DNA from: Brenneria izbisi
GTDB lineage: Bacteria; Pseudomonadota; Gammaproteobacteria; Enterobacterales; Enterobacteriaceae
Direction: 5' to 3'
Length of the DNA stretch: 64,000 nt
Assembly (NCBI RefSeq): GCF_025840185.1
Contig: NZ_JAMPJU010000005.1
Location: forward strand, 62,001 to 126,000
Made by a program: the position numbers and the translations under genes. Under the pieces are notes generated by a model. It was given only the letters and a program-made list of their open reading frames with translations. It was not told the DNA's origin and ran no database searches. Positions 20,508-28,952 of this stretch are shown here, one piece after another (the first letter of the stretch is position 1; every line of letters begins with the position of its first letter).

Positions 20508-20520
20508 ATGATGCATCATG
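20508..20520. promoter_or_regulatory. Second copy of the palindromic 13-mer, upstream of lysR
   Basis: It is identical to 11012-11024 (ATGATGCATCATG) and sits between the hairpin after iaaA and the LysR gene. The following bases (GCATCATGCT in overlap) are also shared with 11062-11071. It is a candidate autoregulatory operator. Confidence 0.5.
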
Positions 20521-20702
20521 CTCCATAGATAAGCATCTCCCGATCACTCATCGCCCTTCCCTTTCCCCTCACTCCGGCGCGATATCCGTGCGCACCACGC
20601 TATTACCGAACATGGCGTAATAATTGCATGACATGGTGATTGTCAGAGCCTTTCTCACGGTGTCCCACCGAAGAAACCCCGTTGAAACCGGAGCATGCGA
20701 TC

Positions 20703-21611
20703 ATGCGTTTACGCCACATCGAAATCTTTCAGGCCATTGTTCAGGCTGGCACGATCAGCGGTGCCGCACGTCTGCTCAATGTTTCCCAGCCGAATGTCAG
20801 CCGGGTGCTCAGCCACGCCGAGCAACAGCTTGGTTTCGCCTTATTCGAGCGACACGCCCAGGGCATGGTCGTGACGTCGGAAGGCCGCCGCTTAATCCCC
20901 AAGGTACAGGAACTATTCAGCCAGTTACACAACATCAGCCTGCTGACCGAACAAATCAAAACCGGCAAAGAACAATCGGTTCGTCTGGGCGCGGCCCACG
21001 CGTTTGGACAAATGATTGTTGCGCCCGCACTGGTAGAGTTTCGCAAGCAGGCTACGCGGGTCAATGTCGAACTGGTTACGGAGCATTTCAGTACCCTGTG
21101 CCAGAACATCCTGCAAGATCAACTTGATTTCGCATTGATTTTTGGTCAGCAAGTGCCATCGGAACTGCTGGCGGAGCCATTGTTTCAATCGACTATGGTG
21201 GCGCTGCTTCCCAAAGACAGCCCGATAAACGGCCCGGTGTCGCTGGAATGGCTATGCAACAACAACCTGCTGATGATGCAACTACATGACCCGCTCGGAC
21301 AGGTGCTGCACCGGGCATTGCGCGACAAGGCCCTGAAGCCTGCCGCCTCGTTGTACATCAAAACGTATTCCGTCATCGCCGATATGGTGCTGGCAGGAGG
21401 CGGCGTGGGCGTGGTGGATCTCTTCACGGCTTGTCGTTACGCCGATCAGCTTAAAATCGTCCCGATCGATCAGCCTCTGCCGTTTGAAGTCACGCTGATT
21501 AGCCGCCGCGACAATCCCCAGTCGCAGGCAACCTTACAGTTGAAACAGATGATGAAGCGTAAATGCTGGGAAATCGCACGTCAAAACGAAGCGCTGTTGC
21601 ACGCCGCATAG
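20703..21611 (+). CDS. LysR-family transcriptional regulator
   Basis: The N-terminal winged helix-turn-helix (about residues 1-60) has the LysR signature QAGTISGAARLLNVSQPNVSRVLSHAEQQLG, followed by a periplasmic-binding-like effector domain (about 90-295). The ATG at 20703 begins MRLRHIEIF, the normal opening; an upstream TTG frame would add 21 unlikely residues. It has 302 residues. LysR proteins usually control adjacent genes in response to a substrate or product, so the peptide-salvage operon upstream is the probable target, supported by the shared palindrome. The effector is unknown. Confidence 0.9.
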   Translation: MRLRHIEIFQAIVQAGTISGAARLLNVSQPNVSRVLSHAEQQLGFALFERHAQGMVVTSEGRRLIPKVQELFSQLHNISLLTEQIKTGKEQSVRLGAAHAFGQMIVAPALVEFRKQATRVNVELVTEHFSTLCQNILQDQLDFALIFGQQVPSELLAEPLFQSTMVALLPKDSPINGPVSLEWLCNNNLLMMQLHDPLGQVLHRALRDKALKPAASLYIKTYSVIADMVLAGGGVGVVDLFTACRYADQLKIVPIDQPLPFEVTLISRRDNPQSQATLQLKQMMKRKCWEIARQNEALLHAA

Positions 21612-21768
21612 CCCGCCGGACCGCGGCTGACAGCACATCATGAGCACTTATCCGCCGTTCATCAGATGATTCACTTATGTCTGTTGACCGGACGACGGAT
21701 TTTCTCCTACCGCGTACCGGGACTCAACGCTATAATCCCCTCATCATTTGCTCTACAGGTATGCACCA

Positions 21769-22632
21769 ATGATTCGCAGCATGACCGCTTACGCCCGCCG
21801 AGAAATCAAGGGTAACTGGGGAAGCGCAGCCTGGGAACTGCGTTCTGTTAACCAGCGCTATCTGGAAACCTACATCCGTTTGCCAGAACAATTCCGCAGT
21901 CTGGAACCCGTTATTCGCGATCGCATCCGCGCGCGGCTAACCCGCGGTAAAATTGAATGCAATCTGCGTTTCGATCTGGACCCACGCGCGCAAAGCTCGC
22001 TGATTTTGAATGAAAATCTGGCCAAACAACTGGTGAGCGCGGCTAACTGGGTAAAAATGCAGAGCGATGAAGGTGAAATCAACCCGGTCGATATTCTGCG
22101 CTGGCCTGGCGTGATGGCCGCGGAAGAACAGGATCTGGACGCCATCAGCGCCGAGTTGTTACAGGGATTGAATAACGCGCTGGATGATTTCATCACCGCG
22201 CGGGAAAGTGAAGGCAACGCCCTGAAAGCCCTGATTGAACAGCGTCTGGCTGGCGTCAGCGCCGAAGTCGTCAAAGTCCGCGCACAGATGCCGAACATAC
22301 TGCAATGGCAGCGTGAACGCCTGCTCAACAAGCTGGAAGAGGCGCAGGTTCAGTTGGAAAATAACCGACTGGAACAGGAACTGGTGATTATGGCGCAACG
22401 CGTCGATGTGGCGGAAGAACTGGACAGGCTTGAAGCCCACGTCGCTGAAACCTACAAAATCCTGAAGAAAGAAGAAGCCGTTGGTCGCCGTCTGGATTTC
22501 ATGATGCAGGAATTCAACCGCGAATCCAACACGCTGGCCTCTAAATCAATTAACGCCGACGTTACCGCCTCCGCCATTGAATTGAAGGTACTGATTGAGC
22601 AGATGCGGGAGCAGATTCAGAACATTGAGTAA
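21769..22632 (+). CDS. yicC: YicC family endoribonuclease
   Basis: YicC-like proteins have an N-terminal YicC domain and a C-terminal DUF1732 domain; E. coli YicC has been reported to act as an endoribonuclease. The ATG at 21769 gives 287 residues, the E. coli length, starting MIRSMTAYARRE. The C-terminal segment RRLDFMMQEFNRESNTLASKS and the ending IEQMREQIQNIE are highly conserved. In E. coli this gene is divergent from and next to rph; here the pair is separated by about 11.7 kb of accessory DNA. TATAAT at 21731-21736 could be its -10. Confidence 0.95.
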   Translation: MIRSMTAYARREIKGNWGSAAWELRSVNQRYLETYIRLPEQFRSLEPVIRDRIRARLTRGKIECNLRFDLDPRAQSSLILNENLAKQLVSAANWVKMQSDEGEINPVDILRWPGVMAAEEQDLDAISAELLQGLNNALDDFITARESEGNALKALIEQRLAGVSAEVVKVRAQMPNILQWQRERLLNKLEEAQVQLENNRLEQELVIMAQRVDVAEELDRLEAHVAETYKILKKEEAVGRRLDFMMQEFNRESNTLASKSINADVTASAIELKVLIEQMREQIQNIE

Positions 22633-22651
22633 ATTCTTTCAAAGTCTATAG

Positions 22652-22687
22652 AAATACATAAGCCATGTTAAATTGGCTTATGTATTT
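22652..22687. terminator. Hairpin after yicC
   Basis: Perfect 14-base arms AAATACATAAGCCA / TGGCTTATGTATTT surround an eight-base loop, 20 bases after the yicC stop. The distal arm ends in TATTT. It is a likely terminator, and it marks the switch to more AT-rich accessory DNA. Confidence 0.65.
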
Positions 22688-22759
22688 AGGTTCAATACTG
22701 TATTCAATCGAAATTTTATGTAACCTAACAAACTCATTTACTCGTTAGATGGATTGAAA

Positions 22760-23105
22760 ATGAATTTTTTTCAATTGAAGACGTTAGAAATCGAGTCGAT
22801 CAGATTGATAGCGAACTGGTTAAGATGATCGCGCAACGCAGCGAATGCGTTAAAGCTGCGGCTGCTTTCAAAATTGACCACTCGGCTGTTCGTGCTCCAG
22901 ATCGCGTCCAACAGGTAATCGACAAGGTATGTAAACAGGCCACTGAAGCAGGACTTCCCGAAGTAATTATCGAATCATGAACAGTGCGTTTATCAAACCA
23001 ACAAGAACGGGAGAGAAGACAGTTGACCAGTTAGCGCAGCATTTACGGGAACTTGTGGAAAATTTTGGTTCAACGCGTAAGCATCTTCGTTCCCCATGTA
23101 CTTAA
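22760..23105 (+). pseudogene. Broken chorismate mutase (AroQ/PchB-type) gene
   Basis: From 22780 a clean frame reads EDVRNRVDQIDSELVKMIAQR and then SECVKAAAAFK ... VRAPDRVQQVIDKV, the AroQ chorismate-mutase fold with its conserved Arg, Lys and Arg/Glu positions. It has no in-frame start. The ATG at 22760 is out of register by one base across a run of seven T (22764-22770 plus 22771); one more T would give MNFFSIEDV. The frame stops at 22980, and an overlapping frame from 22977 begins MNSAFIK, resembling the family's last helix. So at least two frame lesions are present. The second part diverges after that and reaches a stop at 23105. Confidence 0.7.
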
Positions 23106-23262
23106 ACTCAAAACAGATTAATAAAACACAATAAAATCAATACCAACAGACCATCACTTTATATTCATATGCATTCCACTCAAGTCTATCAGATCCTATA
23201 ACGCCCTGTTTTTAAGAAAATTTAATCAAAAACATCGTCTACTCAGCTCGCTTGAAAACCAT

Positions 23263-23288
23263 CAAAAACCACCGCCCAACGTGGCGGG
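23263..23288 (-). terminator. Terminator of the exporter operon
   Basis: Read on the minus strand, CCCGCC and GGGCGG pair across a short loop and are followed by TGGTTTTTGATGGTTTT. It sits about 60 bases after the HlyD-like gene stop and fits the end of the five-gene operon. Confidence 0.65.
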
Positions 23289-23345
23289 AATTGCGGAGTA
23301 TGTTTAAGAAATTCCCGGATTGTAACCATCTACCTGATAGCAACC

Positions 23346-24599
23346 TCATGGCGACGCGCCGATTTTCTGCACATAGCCTTCGCTCATATTTTTTACAACC
23401 ACGCCTTGCGGCAGAGATTTAACTATTTCTACGCTTTGTCGTACAGGAGGCGATTGCAGATCGCGTCGATAAAGGATAGTGGTGCGGCCTTGCTCGTCCT
23501 GCGTTATCTCATCAGGTTGCAACACCATCCCCGCGGGATTTGAGAAGGTCGTGACTTTCACCATTGCTGACATCCCCAAACGAGGTACAGCTTCACCTTT
23601 ACGACAACAATCAATATCGAACGATACATCATAGGTCGTACCCGCCTGCCCCTCGATATAATTTGCCTGAGGACTGATGGCGCGCAATTTGCCTGTCCAT
23701 TGAGTATCTGGATAGGCATCATTACTTAAGGTCGCAGACATGCCTGGCCGCAAAGTCTCTACATCAGACTCGTCCACACGCGCCTGTGCGTTAAACCGCG
23801 CTATCCCCACCAACATCAACAAAGGATCGCCAAGGCTGACTTGTTGCCCTTCCTGAGCAAAAGGCATCTTTTCTTTGTTCCCGTTGCGTACCCCGATCAC
23901 ATAACCATCATTCATCGCATACAGTATGCTCTTACTCTGCCTATCGCGTAGTTCCTGAAGTTTTTGCTCCGCATTACGTAATTCAAGCTCCGCCATCTCC
24001 AGGTTTTGCGCACCGCCTTGTGCCATTACCACAGCCAACGTTTGTTGTGCAGCCTGAAGATCCAGTTTCCGGTTTTCCTCTTCCTCTCTTAAGACATCCA
24101 GTTCCATACGCGGAATAATACCGGCATGAAACAACGGCTTCGCTTCCTTAACTTTTTGTGTTGCGCTTCTGACGCTGATTTCCGCACCTTGCAAAGACCG
24201 ACGGGCCGAAGTGACCTCCGTACTGTCTGACCAGTTTTGTACCCGTTGCAGATCCTGACGAGCTTTCAACCATTGGGCTTGTGCGTCTCTGAAAGGTATT
24301 TGTTGCGATACGGTACTCAGTTCCAATAGCACATCGCCTTTTTTCACCTGATCACCTTCCCGCACCGCAACTCGCGTGATGTGACTTTCAAAAGGCGCAT
24401 TGACCGAATATTGCGCTTGCGCTTGCAATCGGGCCATCAATATCAGGTGGCTTTCCACAGGCGTTGGTTTCACATAACGCCAGATGGGTTCATGGTTGAC
24501 CGCCTCATCAGAGGATGACAACCGCCAGCCAATGACAGCCAGTATCATTGCCAATAGCACGCACAACATAATTCGAGATCGGAGAAAATTAAAAATCAT
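23346..24599 (-). CDS. HlyD/MacA-type periplasmic adaptor subunit
   Basis: This is a membrane-fusion protein that bridges an inner-membrane transporter and an outer-membrane channel. The 417 residues begin with a basic N-terminus and one membrane segment (about residues 8-28). The lipoyl half-motif APFESHITRVAVREGDQVKKGDVLLEL is near residue 70, a coiled-coil hairpin rich in Gln, Glu and Arg spans about 105-220, and beta-barrel parts follow. Two adjacent Cys (DIDCCRKG) are unusual for this family. It overlaps the TolC-like gene by 11 bases and is last in the operon. The closest general comparison is MacA of MacAB-TolC. Confidence 0.9.
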   Translation of the reverse strand: MIFNFLRSRIMLCVLLAMILAVIGWRLSSSDEAVNHEPIWRYVKPTPVESHLILMARLQAQAQYSVNAPFESHITRVAVREGDQVKKGDVLLELSTVSQQIPFRDAQAQWLKARQDLQRVQNWSDSTEVTSARRSLQGAEISVRSATQKVKEAKPLFHAGIIPRMELDVLREEEENRKLDLQAAQQTLAVVMAQGGAQNLEMAELELRNAEQKLQELRDRQSKSILYAMNDGYVIGVRNGNKEKMPFAQEGQQVSLGDPLLMLVGIARFNAQARVDESDVETLRPGMSATLSNDAYPDTQWTGKLRAISPQANYIEGQAGTTYDVSFDIDCCRKGEAVPRLGMSAMVKVTTFSNPAGMVLQPDEITQDEQGRTTILYRRDLQSPPVRQSVEIVKSLPQGVVVKNMSEGYVQKIGASP

Positions 24600-26031
24600 T
24601 CAATTCCACTCCCCAACGACTGAGCGTATAGCCTATCAACATATCCAGATTCGCTTGCACATTCAGATAATCTACCTGCGCATTAAGCCGCGCATTCTGA
24701 GCGAAACGCAGATCATTTTGATAACTCAGCACCTGAAAGTTGGAAGAGCGTCCCGCGGCTAATTTGGTCTGCTCAGCCTGAAGCTTTTTTTCCGACAGAC
24801 GGGTAAGACGATCGGCAATGGCATATTGCTGCCAGCTATTGTTCAGCATATCAATCTGCTGAGTCACCGCCTCTTCAAGTTGTTGGCGGGAATCGGCCAT
24901 GTCCAACCGCTGTTTTTTCTCTGCTATCTCGGCGCGCAGTTCTTCCTGACGCGCGCGCATATCATTGAAAGGAATAGATACATTCAACCCTACATAGCGT
25001 TGCCAACGATCATTGTCCTGCATATCGTTGCCTCTTATATCATTACGCTCGGCGCCCGCCACCAGATCGACATCCCAGCGGCGCTGATTCTGCGCTTGTA
25101 TTAAGTAAAATTTCTGTTTTTGCGACGCTAATTGCTGAATGAGGTAATCCGGCTGTGTTTGTAAGGCTTTTTCCATTGCCCAGTCGGTTTTCAGCGCGAC
25201 TTTTTTTATCTCAAGATTTTTGCTGGCGCTTAATAGCGTGCGGTTATCAATCCCCAGTAGACCGCACAACGCCAGACGGCTGGCATTCAGTTCATTCTCT
25301 TCCTGCGCGATCCTTAATTGCTGCTCGGCGATATCCGCATCACTTTGCAATTGTTCCAGCGATGCGACACGCCCACTATTGATGAGTTTGGCTACGACGT
25401 CTCGCTGCGTGTTGGCGCGATGCAGCGCTTGTCGCGACAACTCAAACTGCTGTTGCGCCTTGAGTAAGCGATGATACGCCAGAATGATATTCGTAATGGT
25501 TTCAGCAACCTGCTGCTGATAGCGCAATTGCCCCATGCGCTCGTCAATCTCCGCCAGACGCAGCGCGACAGTATTCACATCTGTACCCGCGTCTCGCAAT
25601 AAAGGCTGAACCAGCGCAAATGTGACATTCCCCCCCTGTTGACGCGGGGACATATCCTGCTCCTCCCGGCGATAAGACCAATCCAGCGTCAATTGAGTAC
25701 CTAAAGGGGTGAGCAGACTTGCCGAAACGCCTGATGAACGCTCATGACTATTAAGATTCCCGCGTGTACTGCGCAGATACTGACTATTGAAGACCAATTG
25801 GGGACGAAAGCCATCTTGCGCCACCCGCAGGTCAAATTTATCGTTCAAACGCAGGAGCGCCTGACTTTTGATCGCGTTGCTGTTACGCATCCCCAGCGCC
25901 ACGGCTTCTGGCAGCGTGATCGTTATGCTTTGTTCTATTTTTGATTTTTTTTCTGAAATATCAAACGAATAAGATTTCACACTTACCAGCATGAAACAGA
26001 ACAGCAATTGACTCCATCGATTAAGCATCAC
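24589..26031 (-). CDS. TolC-family outer-membrane channel protein
   Basis: This is a 480-residue outer-membrane efflux protein. A signal peptide is visible (MMLNRWSQLLFCFMLVSVKSYS). The two internal OEP repeats are indicated by EAVALGMRNSNAIKSQ near residue 40 and by the long helical, Gln-rich segments around 170-230 and 370-460. TolC family members form trimeric channels through the outer membrane and periplasm. A dedicated channel inside the operon implies this exporter does not rely on the housekeeping TolC. Its start overlaps the permease gene end by 11 bases, indicating coupled translation. Confidence 0.9.
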   Translation of the reverse strand: MMLNRWSQLLFCFMLVSVKSYSFDISEKKSKIEQSITITLPEAVALGMRNSNAIKSQALLRLNDKFDLRVAQDGFRPQLVFNSQYLRSTRGNLNSHERSSGVSASLLTPLGTQLTLDWSYRREEQDMSPRQQGGNVTFALVQPLLRDAGTDVNTVALRLAEIDERMGQLRYQQQVAETITNIILAYHRLLKAQQQFELSRQALHRANTQRDVVAKLINSGRVASLEQLQSDADIAEQQLRIAQEENELNASRLALCGLLGIDNRTLLSASKNLEIKKVALKTDWAMEKALQTQPDYLIQQLASQKQKFYLIQAQNQRRWDVDLVAGAERNDIRGNDMQDNDRWQRYVGLNVSIPFNDMRARQEELRAEIAEKKQRLDMADSRQQLEEAVTQQIDMLNNSWQQYAIADRLTRLSEKKLQAEQTKLAAGRSSNFQVLSYQNDLRFAQNARLNAQVDYLNVQANLDMLIGYTLSRWGVELNDF

Positions 26032-27187
26032 GCAACGCCTCCGCAGGTGAAAGACGTGCAGCCGCCAAAGAAGGCTTTAACCCAAAAAACACGGCCAGCG
26101 TTAAGGCACTCCCCATCGCCAGCGGCAGCACCCACAGGTCGATCACCAGGGACCAGTCTGCATAACGCGCATAGATCCAGGAGAATGCCACACCGATCCC
26201 GCTGCCCAGCAAAGACCCCGGCAGAGAGAGGAGCAACGCTTCCAAAAGAAACAATACGCCTATCTCTTGCGACGTGGCTCCCAAAGCCTGACGCAAACCA
26301 ATTTCATGACGTCGTTCCGCGACGCTCATCACCATAACGTTCATTACGCCGATCCCGCCCATCAGCAATGCTATCGCTGCAAGAGCGCTCAACAAGTAAC
26401 GGAATGTTCGCGTTTGCTGCTCGATGCCATCAAGCAGTTGTTGCTGTAACATCAAATGGATATTCCGCCCTGGTAAGTTACTCTCCAACCAATCGCGTAC
26501 CGGTGTTTCCAGTAATGCAATGTGCTGACGGGAAACAGCTTGTATCAGCAACATATCCGGCTCTGTGAACGGTGCGATTTTCTTAATTGTCGTCAGCGGC
26601 ACCAACGCCATATCATCGATTTGCATGCCCCCAGGCGCCAGAGAGACGCTTGGGTGTAAAATACCGATAACATCAAACGCATAATGATTAAGTTGCAGAT
26701 GCTTTGCGGAAAGGGCAAGCCGTTGAGCCAGACTTGCGCCAAGTACAGCGTAATTTGCGCGGCTATCAAATTTTGACAGGCCGCGTCCCCAAGCAGGATC
26801 TAAACGCAGTAAGTCAAAAAAATCCGACGTAGTGGCGATAATCGGAATCGACAGCGCCTTACCGTTCTTCGTCAACTGAATCTCCCAACGCGCAACGGGA
26901 ACCACCCGCCGGATATCAGGAAACTGGGATCGCAATGACGAAAAATCCAGATTAATGGGAAGGGGGGACGATCTCTCCGCGCTTCTCACACCGATGTCCG
27001 CCACCATCACATCGCCGCCCAAAGTATCGAAGGCGCTTAGCGCATTATGCTGCGCGCTTTTTCCTAATATAAGCAAAGTGACGACAAGCGCGCTGCCCAC
27101 CCCGATACCCAAAATCGCCAGCGTAGCGCGCTGACGAAACGCGTATAGATTACGGCATGCTTCGATTAACTGTTGAAATCGCGTCAT
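26021..27187 (-). CDS. MacB/FtsX-type ABC transporter permease
   Basis: This 388-residue protein has MacB-type topology. One helix lies near the N-terminus (about residues 22-42, ILGIGVGSALVVTLLILG), then a large periplasmic domain (about 45-265), then three C-terminal helices (about 268-290, 315-345 and 355-378). The conserved RRHEIGLRQALGAT segment contacts the ATPase. MacB-type pumps do not move substrates through the membrane; they take periplasmic substrates and push them out through the TolC channel by mechanotransmission. The ATPase is a separate protein encoded five bases upstream, unlike the fused MacB. Confidence 0.9.
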   Translation of the reverse strand: MTRFQQLIEACRNLYAFRQRATLAILGIGVGSALVVTLLILGKSAQHNALSAFDTLGGDVMVADIGVRSAERSSPLPINLDFSSLRSQFPDIRRVVPVARWEIQLTKNGKALSIPIIATTSDFFDLLRLDPAWGRGLSKFDSRANYAVLGASLAQRLALSAKHLQLNHYAFDVIGILHPSVSLAPGGMQIDDMALVPLTTIKKIAPFTEPDMLLIQAVSRQHIALLETPVRDWLESNLPGRNIHLMLQQQLLDGIEQQTRTFRYLLSALAAIALLMGGIGVMNVMVMSVAERRHEIGLRQALGATSQEIGVLFLLEALLLSLPGSLLGSGIGVAFSWIYARYADWSLVIDLWVLPLAMGSALTLAVFFGLKPSLAAARLSPAEALRDA

Positions 27188-27192
27188 TTTTT

Positions 27193-27852
27193 TTACCGCG
27201 CCTCAATGAGCTTTCCGCCACGCATATGCCACCGCTGATGCAGACATTCGGCCAGATGTTCATCATGAGTCACCATCACCATGGTTAACCCCTTCCGGCG
27301 GTTCAATTCCAGCAAAAGAGACATAATGTCGTGCGCGGTATTCGTATCAAGATTGCCGGTTGGCTCATCGGCAAGCAGTAAAGAGGGCTCACCCACCAAT
27401 GCACGGGCGATAGCCACCCGCTGTCGTTGTCCGCCGGATAGCATGGCCGGATAAGAGTGCAACCAGGGCGTCATACCCAAGGATTCAAGAACGGCAGCGG
27501 CCCGATGACGGGACACTGCCAATGGCATAGCTCGATACAACAGCGGCAAGGCCACGTTATCTAATGCATTAAGTCGCGGTAGCAGATGGAAATGCTGAAA
27601 AACAAACCCCAGTTTGCGGTTACGTAATGCGGCGCGCTGATGCGATGTACAAGACATCATATTCTCGCCATCCAAACAGTACTCTCCGGTCACTAACGGT
27701 TCCAATAATCCGAGAATACTTAGTAGCGTGCTTTTACCGCTACCAGAGGAACCTAAAATAGCGCAGGTTTCACCAGACGCCACACGTAATGAAAGATTAT
27801 TCAGTACGTTCACGTCACCATAACCATGGCGAATATCATTAAGCTCAACCAT
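27193..27852 (-). CDS. MacB/LolD-type ABC transporter ATP-binding subunit
   Basis: This is a 219-residue ATPase with Walker [10 protein letters not shown] (about residues 35-43), Q-loop [15 protein letters not shown], signature [15 protein letters not shown], Walker [13 protein letters not shown] and H-loop VTHDEHLAE. The ADEPTGNLD form is typical of the MacB/LolD/FtsE subfamily that works with FtsX-type permeases. It lies 74 bases after the small secreted protein gene and five bases before the permease gene, forming one unit with them. Confidence 0.93.
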   Translation of the reverse strand: MVELNDIRHGYGDVNVLNNLSLRVASGETCAILGSSGSGKSTLLSILGLLEPLVTGEYCLDGENMMSCTSHQRAALRNRKLGFVFQHFHLLPRLNALDNVALPLLYRAMPLAVSRHRAAAVLESLGMTPWLHSYPAMLSGGQRQRVAIARALVGEPSLLLADEPTGNLDTNTAHDIMSLLLELNRRKGLTMVMVTHDEHLAECLHQRWHMRGGKLIEAR

Positions 27853-27926
27853 TAATCCGGGCCTTCAACCAACATTTAAATGTTATATAGGTGGATAATC
27901 TGCCGCGATAAGATATCGCTCACTAT

Positions 27927-28310
27927 TCAACAGGGCTTTTCATTAACCATCGAAATGGTTCCGACGACAGGCGCAGTAATTTCATAGCAATGATTAACGC
28001 CCAGTGGCAATGTCAAAAAAGAAGCCCTTTGAGCAGGCGATGGGTCGATCCAAATATGCAGCCAACCACCGTCGCCGCCATCGGTATAATTCCAGCGCAG
28101 TGAAGATCCCGGTTTTTTACCCGTATTCTGCCAGTGATAGACGAAGTTACCTTGTCCGTCATAAAGATCGGCATAGACAGAGTATTTGTATTTCGCTTCT
28201 TTTGATGACGTAACGGAAATATACTGGTCTGACACAGCGCTGGCGCCAGCACTTGCCAATAGCGCGCCAACTCCAATCATTGCACCCAATAAACGTAACT
28301 TAGCACTCAT
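27927..28310 (-). CDS. Small Sec-secreted protein, candidate substrate of the adjoining exporter
   Basis: The family is not recognised. The 127-residue product has a classical signal peptide (MSAKLRLLGAMIGVGALLAS, cleavage probably after ASA at residue 25). The mature part of about 102 residues is rich in aromatic and polar residues (YKYSVYADLYD, FVYHWQNTG, GGWLHIWIDPSP), suggesting a compact beta-rich fold. It has exactly two cysteines, at 108 and at the C-terminal residue 127, fit for one disulfide in the periplasm. As the first gene of the exporter operon it is the natural candidate for the exported substrate. It could instead be a periplasmic accessory or sensor of the pump. Confidence 0.7.
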   Translation of the reverse strand: MSAKLRLLGAMIGVGALLASAGASAVSDQYISVTSSKEAKYKYSVYADLYDGQGNFVYHWQNTGKKPGSSLRWNYTDGGDGGWLHIWIDPSPAQRASFLTLPLGVNHCYEITAPVVGTISMVNEKPC

Positions 28311-28952
28311 AGAAAAGTCCTTTTGTTAGCTAATAAGTTAAATATAAACTTTTTGGCCAAAATAACCGGCCAGTTCTATGTAGGAAAAATGGAAGAGAAG
28401 TTCCTTAGTGCATCTATTCCAAAGAGAAGCGAACATCTAATTATCTTTCAAGGCATTTACACCATCCGACAAATACCTATAAAAATCATAACAATAGACC
28501 ACTAACAGCATCAAAAAATAGCATTGACTTTAATAATAAATAACGAGATTCGCCCATAGCAGGCTAATTAAAAAAAATCACTTCAAGTCGAAATGAATTA
28601 AAAACACAATAAAGCCGGAACACATTAACACTCATTATTCATCCAGAAGAAATTTCATTTGCAGGAATGCCATTGCAAAAGCGTTATATAAAAATCAGCA
28701 AATCTGTTATTTATAAAAAATATGCATGGAATTTCCGCGACCAATGTTGATCGGTCGATGATTATTGCTTTCATGCTCACCATATTAAAGAGGGGTGATG
28801 TATTTGAATTACACCGCCCCGCCTACATAGTGGTAATCTGTACATAAGCAGGTAGTCGCAAAGTCATCAGTGAGGAAGACCTGTTTTAAAGGTTTACAGA
28901 TCAGCCTATTCATGATGGGATATCGCCAGAAGGATCATGTCAGGGGAACGAA
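28311..28952. other. AT-rich intergenic region between the exporter operon and glpM
   Basis: This 640-base divergent region has no credible gene. It should hold the promoter of the exporter operon on the minus strand and of glpM on the plus strand. A hairpin with GGGGTGATGTA pairing imperfectly to TACACCGCCCC spans 28792-28820, and a lux-box-like word follows at 28836. The 28320-28760 part is strongly AT-rich, consistent with acquired DNA. Confidence 0.45.
28836..28853 (+). promoter_or_regulatory. Lux-box-like imperfect palindrome upstream of glpM
   Basis: ATCTGTACATAAGCAGGT resembles the EsaR/LuxR operator form CCTGT-N-GCAGG, but the centre is two bases shorter than the usual 20-base site. 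It lies 100 bases before glpM and 600 before luxR. Binding by the LuxR protein is possible but unproven. Confidence 0.3.
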
